Origin: an uncultured Bacilli bacterium
GTDB lineage: Bacteria; Bacillota_I; Bacilli_A; RF39; UBA660
Reading direction: 5' to 3'
Length of the DNA stretch: 64,000 nucleotides
Assembly (NCBI GenBank): GCA_944373145.1
Contig: CALWAL010000004.1
Location: 62,001 to 126,000, forward strand
The position numbers and the translations under genes were made by a program. Of the stretch, positions 32,439 to 41,008 are shown piece by piece (within the stretch, counting starts at the first letter, position 1; each line of letters opens with the position of its first letter). The notes under the pieces are model-generated. The model did not search any database, was not told where the DNA came from, and worked only from the letters and a program-made list of their open reading frames with translations.

Positions 32439-33434
32439 GTGCCTATTTTTATATTACATGCTGAAGATGCTAATAAATGTCTTGAATTAATTGATATGTC
32501 AAAACTTATTTTTGAAGAATATTTGAAATTATGTTTGTTGGAACAGCAAGGACAAAATTTCACAAAAACTTATAATGCTATTTTAGTATCTTTACAAGAA
32601 CTTTTAAATAGTGAACAAAAAAAATACGATGATGCTAAGCTTAATGCCAACTTGTGTCCAGCTTTGATTGCTTTCTTAATAAAAATGATAAAGGGGCCAT
32701 TTGTTAGTAATACTGAAAGTTTAACTACTTGTGATTATCAAAATTTTGTTATACGAAGAGTTATTAATCGTTTAATTAAAAAAAATATTTATAATTTAGA
32801 AGCTATGAATGGGTTTATGACTTCAAGTTTTAATAATTTATTAAACAAATTTGAATCTGATGAGGATGAAGAAACTAAAAGTAGAATAAAAGATATTATT
32901 GGTGTTCAACAAGAACTAGAAAGTGATATGTTTAGTTTATTTATATCCAATATTAGTGATTTTAATTGTTTAAATGCTGCTAATGAGGATTTAGTTAAAG
33001 CTAAATATATGGTGCCTTTTATTATTCCAGCATTAGAACAAAAGATGATAAATAGTCATTTTAAAGTTGGAGAAGTATATATTGGCTCACGGTTTGCAGC
33101 TGATATAAAAAAAATGGATGATTCTATTTTTATGTCCTTAAAAAATATTTATGGCATCGATATAGCAAATGAACAAATTAATGGGCTTATTGTAGCATCC
33201 CTAACACCTAGTAAAAAAACAGAAGTTATTCTTAGACAATCATTATTACGAGCTATCTTTTTTCTAATTTCTCCAGACATTGCAGAAGCTTTAAAAGATG
33301 AGTTTATTAAATATATTGAAGTTAACAATATGCCTCAATTAAACTGTTCATTAATTTCAGAGCCATATAGTCATATTGATAGTGATAAACAAAAACATAA
33401 AGTTATTTCTTTACACCCTAACACTATATTTTAA
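32439..33434 (+). CDS. Hypothetical helical protein
   Basis: This 331-residue protein is not recognised. It is cytoplasmic, almost all helical, with no signal peptide, membrane helix or Cys motif, and a polar C-terminal tail. GAGGTGAT precedes GTG 32439 with ideal spacing, and an intrinsic terminator follows. It is divergent from the HTH regulator about 220 bases away, which suggests they form one small locus. Confidence 0.75.
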   Translation: MPIFILHAEDANKCLELIDMSKLIFEEYLKLCLLEQQGQNFTKTYNAILVSLQELLNSEQKKYDDAKLNANLCPALIAFLIKMIKGPFVSNTESLTTCDYQNFVIRRVINRLIKKNIYNLEAMNGFMTSSFNNLLNKFESDEDEETKSRIKDIIGVQQELESDMFSLFISNISDFNCLNAANEDLVKAKYMVPFIIPALEQKMINSHFKVGEVYIGSRFAADIKKMDDSIFMSLKNIYGIDIANEQINGLIVASLTPSKKTEVILRQSLLRAIFFLISPDIAEALKDEFIKYIEVNNMPQLNCSLISEPYSHIDSDKQKHKVISLHPNTIF

Positions 33435-33456
33435 GACATCAATAATGTCTTTTTTA
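33431..33456 (+). terminator. Intrinsic terminator of the hypothetical gene
   Basis: AAGACAT and ATGTCTT pair around CAATA and are followed by Ts; on the other strand there is no T run, so it works on the plus strand only. Confidence 0.75.
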
Positions 33457-34188
33457 ATTATATATCAAATGTGAAAGATAAATTATTATTATACCAATTA
33501 TACCAAATAAAAACGTATATTTTTTAGAATATTCTTTCCCCTCAGGAATTAATTCAGTTAAAGAAATAGAAATCATAATTCCGGCTACAATAGCATAAAG
33601 GAGTGCTATAATCATATTTGATAAATTATCTTCCAAAAATATATATGCAATAAATGCTCCGAGGGGCTCTGCTAATGCTGATATAAAAACATATATGAAA
33701 GTTTTCATTCTACTTTTGCTGGCATAATATATAGGAATAGCAATTGAAATGCCTTCAGGTATATTATGAATAGCGATAGATATCATTAAAAATAATCCCA
33801 TTTTTATATCAATTGTTGTTGTTAAATATGTAATTATCCCCTCGGGTATATTATGAATAATAAGAACTACAAAAGAAACAATTCCTACCCTGTATAAATT
33901 GCCATTTTTACGGTCAATATAATCGCTTAAAGTTAATGATAATAAAACGCCTATAATAAAAAACAAAATCCAAAATAGGTAACTAAAAACACTATAAAAA
34001 GACAATTTAAAAAAATAAATAGAATTTGGTAATAAATCTAATATAGAAATTGAAAACATCACACCTGCAGATAAACCCAAAGTTGAAGCTATTACTTTAT
34101 CATTAATTTTTTTTGTGCATACAAATATATATCCTATTAATGAAGAAAAGCCAGCCAATAATGTTAAAAAAAATGCATTTATATTCAT
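33454..34188 (-). CDS. ZIP-family metal permease
   Basis: This 244-residue membrane protein has about eight helices. The metal-site motif HNIPEG occurs twice, in the adjacent helices IV and V (HNIPEGIITYL and HNIPEGISIAI), as in ZupT-like ZIP transporters for Zn, Fe or Mn uptake. The family hallmark order is intact, including the polar helix that follows (ISALAEPLGAF). GTG 34197 is in frame, but the AGGTGA site favours ATG 34188. It lies downstream of a hypothetical gene with a terminator between them. Confidence 0.92.
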   Translation of the reverse strand: MNINAFFLTLLAGFSSLIGYIFVCTKKINDKVIASTLGLSAGVMFSISILDLLPNSIYFFKLSFYSVFSYLFWILFFIIGVLLSLTLSDYIDRKNGNLYRVGIVSFVVLIIHNIPEGIITYLTTTIDIKMGLFLMISIAIHNIPEGISIAIPIYYASKSRMKTFIYVFISALAEPLGAFIAYIFLEDNLSNMIIALLYAIVAGIMISISLTELIPEGKEYSKKYTFLFGIIGIIIIYLSHLIYN

Positions 34189-34218
34189 ATAATTCACCTA
34201 TATAATTGTATGAATTTC

Positions 34219-34247
34219 AAAATAAAAGAAGACTTTCATCTTCTTTT
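34219..34247 (-). terminator. Terminator overlapping the end of the repeat-protein gene
   Basis: AAAAGAAGA (34224-34232) and TCTTCTTTT (34239-34247) pair; read on the minus strand it is followed by TTATTTT. The gene's last codons and TGA stop form one arm. Confidence 0.7.
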
Positions 34248-34928
34248 ACATTTTTGGTTATTTGCACGACCTAATATTTGTTGTTGAAATTGGTCTAAAG
34301 TATATGCCTCGTTTTGATAATAAATCGTTCCACCAACATACATTAAATTTTCCAACCCATTTGCATTTTGTAAATGCTCACCATGAATATCACCATTAAC
34401 AATTTCAATGCTTAGTCCTGATAAATCAGTTGCTCTCGAAAAATAAATACTTCCCCATACACTTTTCAAATTATGTAAACAATGCATATCATCCAAAGCT
34501 TCTAAATGAACATCACCAAAAAAGGCTTCAATATTGCCTAAACTATCTTTTCTAGTTGATGCATCATAACGATATGTATCACCATAATATTTAGTTTTAG
34601 CTTTTAAAATTCTAAACTCATTTATATCTATAGCTAATTCATCATCTTGGCACCCAAGAATCTTAAGCAGTTTCTTTTTTCTTTTTTTATTTTCTACTTC
34701 AGAAATTGCTATAGCGCCTAACCCATATGCAAAAAATTTAACACCATCTATCGTAGATTTTATACCATAAGAAACTTTTTGAAATGGATTGTGTTCGTCG
34801 TAATCATAAGATTTTACCCAAATATCAGATGCTTTTTCTACTAGTCGTTCAGAAAACGGAGTTTTTTTATCATATTGCAATTTTAAATTTCTTAGTTTTT
34901 GATCTCTAATTGTCAAATTTTTAATCAT
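34236..34928 (-). CDS. Hypothetical protein with short leucine-rich-like repeats
   Basis: This 230-residue protein is not assigned. Residues 1-95 are basic with a moderately hydrophobic stretch near 55-70. From about 125 onward there is a repeating pattern of about 20 residues with regular short strands: AFFGDVHLEAL, SVWGSIYFS, IVNGDIHGEHL and YVGGTIYY. This reads like a small leucine-rich-repeat or beta-solenoid sheet. It has its own promoter (minus strand, TTGACT 34985-34980, TACCAT 34962-34957). A binding rather than enzymatic role is likely from the repeats. Confidence 0.7.
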   Translation of the reverse strand: MIKNLTIRDQKLRNLKLQYDKKTPFSERLVEKASDIWVKSYDYDEHNPFQKVSYGIKSTIDGVKFFAYGLGAIAISEVENKKRKKKLLKILGCQDDELAIDINEFRILKAKTKYYGDTYRYDASTRKDSLGNIEAFFGDVHLEALDDMHCLHNLKSVWGSIYFSRATDLSGLSIEIVNGDIHGEHLQNANGLENLMYVGGTIYYQNEAYTLDQFQQQILGRANNQKCKRR

Positions 34929-34956
34929 TAATATTCCCCCTAAAAATTATAAATAT

Positions 34957-34985
34957 ATGGTAACATGTTTTAATGATTTAGTCAA
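34957..34985 (-). promoter_or_regulatory. Promoter for the repeat-protein gene
   Basis: On the minus strand TTGACT (34985-34980), a 17-base spacer and TACCAT (34962-34957), then GGGGG before ATG 34928. Confidence 0.6.
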
Positions 34986-34988
34986 ATT

Positions 34989-35012
34989 AAAAAGAGAATA
35001 TTTTTCTCTTTT
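34989..35012 (-). terminator. Terminator of the hybrid kinase/receiver operon
   Basis: AAAAGAGAA pairs with TTCTCTTTT around ATATT and overlaps the receiver gene's stop; a TTTTTAATTT run follows on the minus strand. Confidence 0.75.
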
Positions 35013-35556
35013 AGTGTTCAACATATTGAGCTATTTTTTCTTTAATCTTCTTTGTATCAAATGGTTTTTCAATTATATCAACTACGTTATATTGAAAAGC
35101 TTTATTAATTGTTTCTTTACTATTATCACCACTAATAATCATTACTGGGCATTTTTCTTCTTTTCCATTCAAATACTCTAAAACTCCAAAACCATCAATA
35201 TTTGGCATCATTAAATCAAGAATAATTAAATTTAATTTTTGATATATATCACTAACATTCAATGTATTAATAGCGTCTTGCCCATCTAATGCTAAAATAA
35301 CATTATACTCATCTGATAATATTTTTTCTAAATAATTTCTAACAATCGGCGAATCATCTATTATCATAATTGTTTTTTTGTTATCATTTAAGGACAAAGC
35401 GTCGCCTTGATTATCATTTGCTTGCTCCATATGTTCATGAATAATAGCGTTAATATTGTTTTTTATAATTCTAAGTTGAAGTTGTGTCTCTTCTGTTGAA
35501 TTTGTCATACAAGCATCAAAAGTATCATTTATTTTTTTTAACAATTCTTCCATCAT
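35011..35556 (-). CDS. Stand-alone response regulator receiver protein
   Basis: This 181-residue protein has a helical N-terminal extension (about 1-60) and a C-terminal receiver domain (about 62-181). The receiver has the acidic pair IIDDSP, phospho-acceptor Asp in LIILDLMMPNIDG, the SGD switch segment and Lys in EKPFD. There is no output domain, so it probably relays phosphate or acts by protein contact. ATG 35556 lies one base after the hybrid kinase stop, and the genes are surely co-transcribed. It is the natural partner of that kinase. Confidence 0.88.
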   Translation of the reverse strand: MMEELLKKINDTFDACMTNSTEETQLQLRIIKNNINAIIHEHMEQANDNQGDALSLNDNKKTIMIIDDSPIVRNYLEKILSDEYNVILALDGQDAINTLNVSDIYQKLNLIILDLMMPNIDGFGVLEYLNGKEEKCPVMIISGDNSKETINKAFQYNVVDIIEKPFDTKKIKEKIAQYVEH

Positions 35557-35557
35557 A

Positions 35558-37816
35558 TCACTCTCCCATATATTTTTTTAATATATTGTAAATTCTTGCA
35601 GCTTCTTGTATCAATTCATTATAATTATCATTTATAAATTCCCTATTGTTATTTTTACCTGCCATTTCATGCTTATATGCTAAATCAGCTAATGCTTTAA
35701 AACCTAAATATTTAGAATCACTCTTTAATGAATGCACCAAAATAGTATAATTATTTAAATCATTTTTTTCTTTATAGGTATTAATTCTTTCAAGATTAGC
35801 AACAAAATTTTTATAAAATTCCTCAAGTGTTGAATCATACATTTCCAAATCTCCTAATAACTCAATACTTTGTTTAACATCTATATCATTTTCTTCTAAA
35901 AATTTAACATTATGATTATTAGCATTATCTATTTTAATTTTTTTCGCAGTAACTGTTGGGGCATGTTCTTGACTTTCTTTTAAATAATTTCTTAAAATGC
36001 TATTTAATTGCTCTTTATTTATAGGCTTTGCTAAATAATCATTAAAACCCAGTGAAATATATCTTTCTCTCATTCCAGAAATGGCATTAGCGGTTAAAGC
36101 TACTACCGGAATATTAAAACCAATAATATTATTTAAATGTCTTAAAGTTTCTGTGCCTGTCATTCTTGGCATCATATCGTCTAAAAAGATTAAATCATAA
36201 TGTTCTCCATTTAATATTTTATCTAAACATTCTTGCCCACTAGTTACTAAATCAACTTCAACATTATAATCTTTTAATAATCGTTTGGCCACTTTTAAAT
36301 TGACATTATTATCATCCACAATTAATATCTTTTGCCCATAAGCATTAAATGGCTCATTACTTGGAGTTATATCACTTTTTACTTCATCAGCTGATTTAGG
36401 AACTATCCGCTGATCAATAGATACTGTAAATTTAGAACCTTCACCATATTTACTTTGAACGATAATTTTTCCTTTCATCAATTCTACTAAACTTTTAGTA
36501 ATAGCAAGACCTAAGCCAGTTCCTTCTGTAGTAATATTTTTTTCTAATTCAAATCGTTGAAATTTAGTAAACAATTTATCAATATCTTCAGATTTTATAC
36601 CTATCCCAGAATCTTCAACAGCTATTATTAGGCGGCAAATATCATCGCGAATAACAGTGTTAACAGTTAGCGAAACATAGCCTTCTTTTGTATATTTAAC
36701 AGCATTTGTCAAAATATTAATCATGATTTGTTTTAAGCGAACATAATCTCCGTATAATACTGGTGGTAATGTTGGATCTATTTCAATTCTAAATTCTAAT
36801 GGTCGACTTGCAAGTCGAGCTTTGATTAAGGAAATTACTTCACGCATAAGTTGATTAGAGTCATATTCAGTGTTAACAATTTCCAATTTGTTAGCTTCAA
36901 TTTTAGAAATATCTAATATTCCATTAACAATTTCTAATAAATTATTAGATGAAGCAATGATATCTTTTACTTCTTCTCGTGCTTCATTGGAAATTTCTTC
37001 CTCAGCTAATGCTTGACTAAAACCAACAATCGCATTTAATGGAGTACGAATTTCATGAGACATACTAGATAAAAAATCAGTTTTAGCTCGATTAGCTCTT
37101 TCGGCCTGACTTTTAGCGACATTTAATTGTTCAATCATTTTAATATCAGGATTTTCTATCGTAAAATAAGTTAAAACCGTAATATATGCCGCAACTGATG
37201 TAACTAATAAAATATTGGGATAAGTAGATTGAATAAAAATGGCTACTAACGCTAAGGCGAAAAATATAAAAGCTGGCCAATATTTTTTATTTCTAATATT
37301 TCTACGGTTAAATAATATAGTAACAATCCAATATATAACTAAAATTCCAGCACAACCATAGCTAAATATTGCACAAGGACCATAAGTATACATAATTCCA
37401 TTATCACTGTAGAGATTTAAAGGAAGAATTAATATACCTAAATTTATTATAATACCAATCATTATAAATATATATTTAATCTTTTTAAAATAAGCTATAT
37501 TTTCGTTTTGTTCAATATTAATATTACCGTTGTTTTTTCGAGAAGATATTATAAATATGTAGTATGTAAATAGCATTACCCATATTAAAATACAAGATAA
37601 ATAAAATTTGCAAAGAGGTAAAGTGATAGCATAATTAGGAAATTTAATACCAAAATAAACACTAGCCATATCAATTAACAGGGTTACAAAAGTCCATAAA
37701 ATAATATTTTTATAAATATTATTTTCAATAGTTTTGATTTTCTTTTTCGTAAAATATATAATAGCTACTAATATAACATAAAAAATACTAGATATTTGAA
37801 AGAATAAACTAGACAC
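35558..37816 (-). CDS. Hybrid sensor histidine kinase with receiver and HPt domains
   Basis: This 752-residue kinase has seven or so N-terminal membrane helices (about 1-220) without a large extracellular loop. It continues with a coiled linker, the HisKA motif MSHEIRTPLNA, an ATPase domain (NILTNAVKYT, EDSGIGI, GTGLGLAI), a receiver (ILIVDDNNVN and IFLDDMMP) and a C-terminal HPt domain with the phospho-His in VHSLKSDSKYLG. The complete His-Asp-His chain can phosphorylate the receiver encoded next. The HPt His lies about 70 residues from the end. GTG 37825 is in frame, but GTG 37816 has proper AAGGTAGG spacing. The signal is unknown; a lipid or small hydrophobic ligand is possible given the membrane sensor. 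Confidence 0.9.
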   Translation of the reverse strand: MSSLFFQISSIFYVILVAIIYFTKKKIKTIENNIYKNIILWTFVTLLIDMASVYFGIKFPNYAITLPLCKFYLSCILIWVMLFTYYIFIISSRKNNGNINIEQNENIAYFKKIKYIFIMIGIIINLGILILPLNLYSDNGIMYTYGPCAIFSYGCAGILVIYWIVTILFNRRNIRNKKYWPAFIFFALALVAIFIQSTYPNILLVTSVAAYITVLTYFTIENPDIKMIEQLNVAKSQAERANRAKTDFLSSMSHEIRTPLNAIVGFSQALAEEEISNEAREEVKDIIASSNNLLEIVNGILDISKIEANKLEIVNTEYDSNQLMREVISLIKARLASRPLEFRIEIDPTLPPVLYGDYVRLKQIMINILTNAVKYTKEGYVSLTVNTVIRDDICRLIIAVEDSGIGIKSEDIDKLFTKFQRFELEKNITTEGTGLGLAITKSLVELMKGKIIVQSKYGEGSKFTVSIDQRIVPKSADEVKSDITPSNEPFNAYGQKILIVDDNNVNLKVAKRLLKDYNVEVDLVTSGQECLDKILNGEHYDLIFLDDMMPRMTGTETLRHLNNIIGFNIPVVALTANAISGMRERYISLGFNDYLAKPINKEQLNSILRNYLKESQEHAPTVTAKKIKIDNANNHNVKFLEENDIDVKQSIELLGDLEMYDSTLEEFYKNFVANLERINTYKEKNDLNNYTILVHSLKSDSKYLGFKALADLAYKHEMAGKNNNREFINDNYNELIQEAARIYNILKKYMGE

Positions 37817-37881
37817 CGCCCACACCTACCTTATGTCTCAATTATAACATATTAATAAATCATTATAAATACTAAATTTAA

Positions 37882-37911
37882 TAAAAAAGAAGTTATTTTA
37901 ACTTCTTTTAA
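37882..37911 (-). terminator. Terminator of the phospholipase-like gene
   Basis: AAAAGAAGTTA pairs with TAACTTCTTTT and overlaps the last codons; a T run follows on the minus strand. Confidence 0.75.
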
Positions 37912-38875
37912 CATTTCTTATTATAATTTTTTGATTACCCACTAAACCATGTGTTGAAGCAATGTTTGGTATAATTGCATCTATTCCTTCTTTGGTAATG
38001 TTTCCACTTTGTATAAGTTTTTCCAATTTTTCAATTATTTGACTTCCAACAGTTATCGCTTCTTCAAACAAATCTAATAATGAACTAGTTGAAACAATAT
38101 TACTATCCATAGGATTTTGCCAAATTTCGTGCTGTAAATTTAACTCGCTAATAATAGGAGTTTCATCACGATTGTAAGAAAAAGAGCTAGTCCCTTTAAA
38201 AATTGGGTCAACTAAGTCGAAGAAAGAGCGTTTAAGAGCATACCGATCATCTTTAAATGCTCTAATATATAATTTTACTTGCCCTACTGAGGTTTTAAAA
38301 ATATAGCCACCATTATTTATACCGTAAGTCATCAACAAACTGTCATTTAAAATAGCTACTAAATCTTCTGAAAATTTTAGTGAATCAAAAGAAAAGTGCC
38401 CATTTACTGGTGTTACATAATCAAAATTTTCATATTTCCGCATAAAATATATATCCAATAGATTTTCCATAATTCCATGATACCATGTCTTTTTGTTTAC
38501 ATCTCTTGTATGATCACCTGAATAATAAATGATAAATGGATGCATATAAGCATCTAAAATATGATGTAGTATATACCCTGGTTCAAGAAACAACCTTATT
38601 TCTTCGTTGTATAAGCACCCTCGCCTTTCGGCTGCTTTTAAATAATTGTATATAAAATTTGGAAAATAGTATTCCTGTAATAGTGTTGAAGATGCAATTT
38701 GCTCATTTAATTTACGAGTCGTTCTTATTTTATAAAAATTATAATATATAAAAAAATCATGCCCCTGAGCAAAAATACGATAATCATCATAATTGGGTAA
38801 AGAGCTAAGTGTTTGATGGCTAAGCCTTTTTTTTAAAAGTTTATAAGATATATCGTGAGTTTTAGGTCCAGGCAT
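37898..38875 (-). CDS. Zinc-dependent phospholipase C-like protein (PF00882 type)
   Basis: This 325-residue cytoplasmic-looking protein matches the zinc-dependent phospholipase C fold: early His in KTHDISYKLL, QGHDFF (about 53-58), GYILHHILDAYMHPFI (about 102-117), which holds two or three metal-binding His and an Asp, and a later HGIMENLLD helix. No signal peptide is visible, which is unusual for a phospholipase, so it may act on an intracellular lipid or another phosphodiester. It starts two bases after the upstream YiiX-like gene and shares its promoter. Confidence 0.85.
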   Translation of the reverse strand: MPGPKTHDISYKLLKKRLSHQTLSSLPNYDDYRIFAQGHDFFIYYNFYKIRTTRKLNEQIASSTLLQEYYFPNFIYNYLKAAERRGCLYNEEIRLFLEPGYILHHILDAYMHPFIIYYSGDHTRDVNKKTWYHGIMENLLDIYFMRKYENFDYVTPVNGHFSFDSLKFSEDLVAILNDSLLMTYGINNGGYIFKTSVGQVKLYIRAFKDDRYALKRSFFDLVDPIFKGTSSFSYNRDETPIISELNLQHEIWQNPMDSNIVSTSSLLDLFEEAITVGSQIIEKLEKLIQSGNITKEGIDAIIPNIASTHGLVGNQKIIIRNVKRS

Positions 38876-38877
38876 AA

Positions 38878-39486
38878 TTATTTCACCTTCTTAGATGCAA
38901 AAGATTTTTCAACAAAAGCAGGATACTCAACAGTTAATCCTTCATAAATAATAAATTTTTTTAATTCCCTATAAAAATCAAACGGTCTTATATTATAAGG
39001 CTTTTCACCATTAAAAAAATCTAGACCACATTGTTGCAAAAGTGTTGCTACCCACTGTGAACAAAAATAATGATCTTCAAGATTAACTCCTTTACCATAT
39101 ATGAGCATTGTTGTCAGCCCTAAAAAATTAAAATGATAATCATCTCTTCGCTCCCAAAAGTATTTCATTAATCCTTCAATATCAATAAATTGCTGTTGAC
39201 TAACACCTATTTCCATTACCGCAATTTTGCTTTTTTCAGGTTTTAAAACAAACATTCCTTCTTTAATATTTTCTTGAACTAGACCTGAATTAAAAGGATT
39301 ATTAATTTCTTTTCGTGCAAAAGATAACATTTTAGTCAAACTTTTATCTAATGAAAGTGATACATGAGAATAGTTATCACCTTCGTACCTATTCCAAAAT
39401 TTTAAGCTAGCACGATAACAAATTAATTTACCTGGGACTGTATCAGAATAACTAGTTACTACATATATGTTTTTCTTACCTTCCAT
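38878..39486 (-). CDS. YiiX/NlpC-P60-like permuted papain-fold protein
   Basis: This 202-residue protein has the permuted papain layout of YiiX-type proteins. The catalytic His is in YSHVSLSLD (about 39-47), where the His comes before the Cys, and the Cys in YFCSQWVATLL (about 140-150). An acidic or Asn residue after the His may complete the site. YiiX-like members act on lipids, acyl groups or peptides. No signal peptide is seen. AAGGGG precedes ATG 39486. It is co-transcribed with the phospholipase C-like gene, so the two may act on the same lipid-like substrate (inference). Confidence 0.8.
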   Translation of the reverse strand: MEGKKNIYVVTSYSDTVPGKLICYRASLKFWNRYEGDNYSHVSLSLDKSLTKMLSFARKEINNPFNSGLVQENIKEGMFVLKPEKSKIAVMEIGVSQQQFIDIEGLMKYFWERRDDYHFNFLGLTTMLIYGKGVNLEDHYFCSQWVATLLQQCGLDFFNGEKPYNIRPFDFYRELKKFIIYEGLTVEYPAFVEKSFASKKVK

Positions 39487-39529
39487 ATTACCCCTTCTTC
39501 CTTTTTAGTAATGGAACTTAATGACTGTT

Positions 39530-39558
39530 ATACTAACATTTTTTTTATTAATTGTCAA
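39530..39558 (-). promoter_or_regulatory. Promoter for the YiiX-like/phospholipase operon
   Basis: On the minus strand a perfect TTGACA (39558-39553), a 17-base spacer and TAGTAT (39535-39530). A leader of about 40 bases follows. Confidence 0.7.
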
Positions 39559-39582
39559 TTTTAGTTATAATATTTTCTAAAT

Positions 39583-39630
39583 AAAAAAGTTTATTTATAA
39601 TTATAAAATTAATTATAAATAAACTTTTTT
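39583..39630. terminator. Long perfect hairpin terminator
   Basis: A 21-bp perfect stem (39583-39603 with 39610-39630), with A and T runs at the base, overlaps the end of the phosphohexomutase gene. It is AT-rich and works for the minus strand operon. Confidence 0.85.
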
Positions 39631-41000
39631 CATTGTAAATAGTTATTTATTAAATTAATAAACTCACTTTTAATTTCTTCTAATCTTTTTTCTGTTTTTG
39701 CTTCAAAGCGGGCAGTAATATTAGGCCCTGTATTAGAACATCTAACTAGTGCCCATGAATCGTCAAAAGTAACTCTAACCCCATCAACAGTTATCATTTC
39801 ATACCCCTTATTGTGACAATATTTTTTAATTTTTTCAACTATTTCAAATTTGATTTCGTCTGGTGCTGTAAATTTAAGTTCTTCAGTTGAATAATATTTA
39901 TTTGTATTATCTAAAAGTTCACTTACCTTTTTATCAGTTTTGGAAACAATTTCAACTAAACGCAAGCCAGCATATAAGCCATCATCAAATCCAGGCCATT
40001 TATCCCTAAACCATACATGCCCAGAATATTCCCCACCAAAATCAACATCCTCTTCATTAATTTTAATGTTCATATAAGAATTACCAGTTCGGTACATTTC
40101 AGATTCAATGTTTAAATCAGCTAAACCATCAATTAATGTTTTAGAACATTTTACATCATATATAGCTTTGCGCTTTTTTAAATTATTAGATAAGCTACGA
40201 TACACTATTAACATTAATAAATCAGCAGCAATATAATTACCATTTTCGTCAACTAATCCTACTCGATCGGCGTCACCATCTATGCCAATGCCTAAATCGT
40301 AACCCAATTCTTTAACTTTATTACCTAAATCTTTTAAATTTGATGGAACACAAGGATCTGGGTGATGGTTAGGAAATTCAGGATTTGAATCGCAATATAA
40401 TAATTCATATTCACAATCAAATAAGTCTAGCATATCCTTAACAATAATAGATCCCGTTCCGTTACCGCAATCAAAGACAACTTTAACCTTCCTTTTGCCT
40501 AAATCAATACTTTTTTCAACTTCTTTTAAATATTCAGGGCGTATATTTAAAGTTTTAACATGGCCAATACTACTTTCAAATTTTAAGGTATTTGTATAAT
40601 CTCGAAAGTCAATAATTTCCTGACCACAAGAATTACCACGATAATCAAAAGATATTTTAAATCCATTATATTCTTTTGGATTGTGACTAGCTGTAATCAT
40701 AATGCCATTTTTAATTTTATTTTTTTTCTTTGCATAATAGTACATTGGTGTTGTAACAAGCCCTAAGTCAATGACTTCAGCTCCACTTTCGGTTAAACCT
40801 TGGATTAGAGCATCATGTATAATTGGTGACGAAATTCGATTATCATGACCTATTATAACTTCACGCTCTTTTCTTAGCGAAATGTAACTTGCAAAACTAC
40901 GACCTAATGTATAAGCAACATCTTCTGTAATATCTTCGTTCCAAATACCGCGAATATCATATTCACGAAAAATTGTTTCTTTTATTTTTGTTAATATCAT
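39630..41000 (-). CDS. Phosphomannomutase/phosphoglucomutase
   Basis: This 456-residue alpha-D-phosphohexomutase interconverts hexose 1- and 6-phosphates for envelope sugars. It shows the active-site Ser loop TASHNPKEYNGFK (about 105-117), the metal loop GIDGDADR (about 237-244), the sugar-binding GGEYSGH (about 316-322) and the phosphate-binding RCSNTGPN near the C-terminus. All four family motifs are complete. GEYSGH is the type seen in PMM/PGM enzymes, so both activities are possible. It follows xerD by 8 bases behind AGGAGG. GT and phosphoglycan genes elsewhere in the window would use its product (inference). Confidence 0.92.
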   Translation of the reverse strand: MILTKIKETIFREYDIRGIWNEDITEDVAYTLGRSFASYISLRKEREVIIGHDNRISSPIIHDALIQGLTESGAEVIDLGLVTTPMYYYAKKKNKIKNGIMITASHNPKEYNGFKISFDYRGNSCGQEIIDFRDYTNTLKFESSIGHVKTLNIRPEYLKEVEKSIDLGKRKVKVVFDCGNGTGSIIVKDMLDLFDCEYELLYCDSNPEFPNHHPDPCVPSNLKDLGNKVKELGYDLGIGIDGDADRVGLVDENGNYIAADLLMLIVYRSLSNNLKKRKAIYDVKCSKTLIDGLADLNIESEMYRTGNSYMNIKINEEDVDFGGEYSGHVWFRDKWPGFDDGLYAGLRLVEIVSKTDKKVSELLDNTNKYYSTEELKFTAPDEIKFEIVEKIKKYCHNKGYEMITVDGVRVTFDDSWALVRCSNTGPNITARFEAKTEKRLEEIKSEFINLINNYLQ

Positions 41001-41008
41001 AAATCCTC

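Noticed and set aside
34957-35181. Plus strand frame over the receiver gene end and promoter
   Set aside because: Phe/Asn-rich antisense translation with no ribosome site, overlapping a better supported gene and a terminator.
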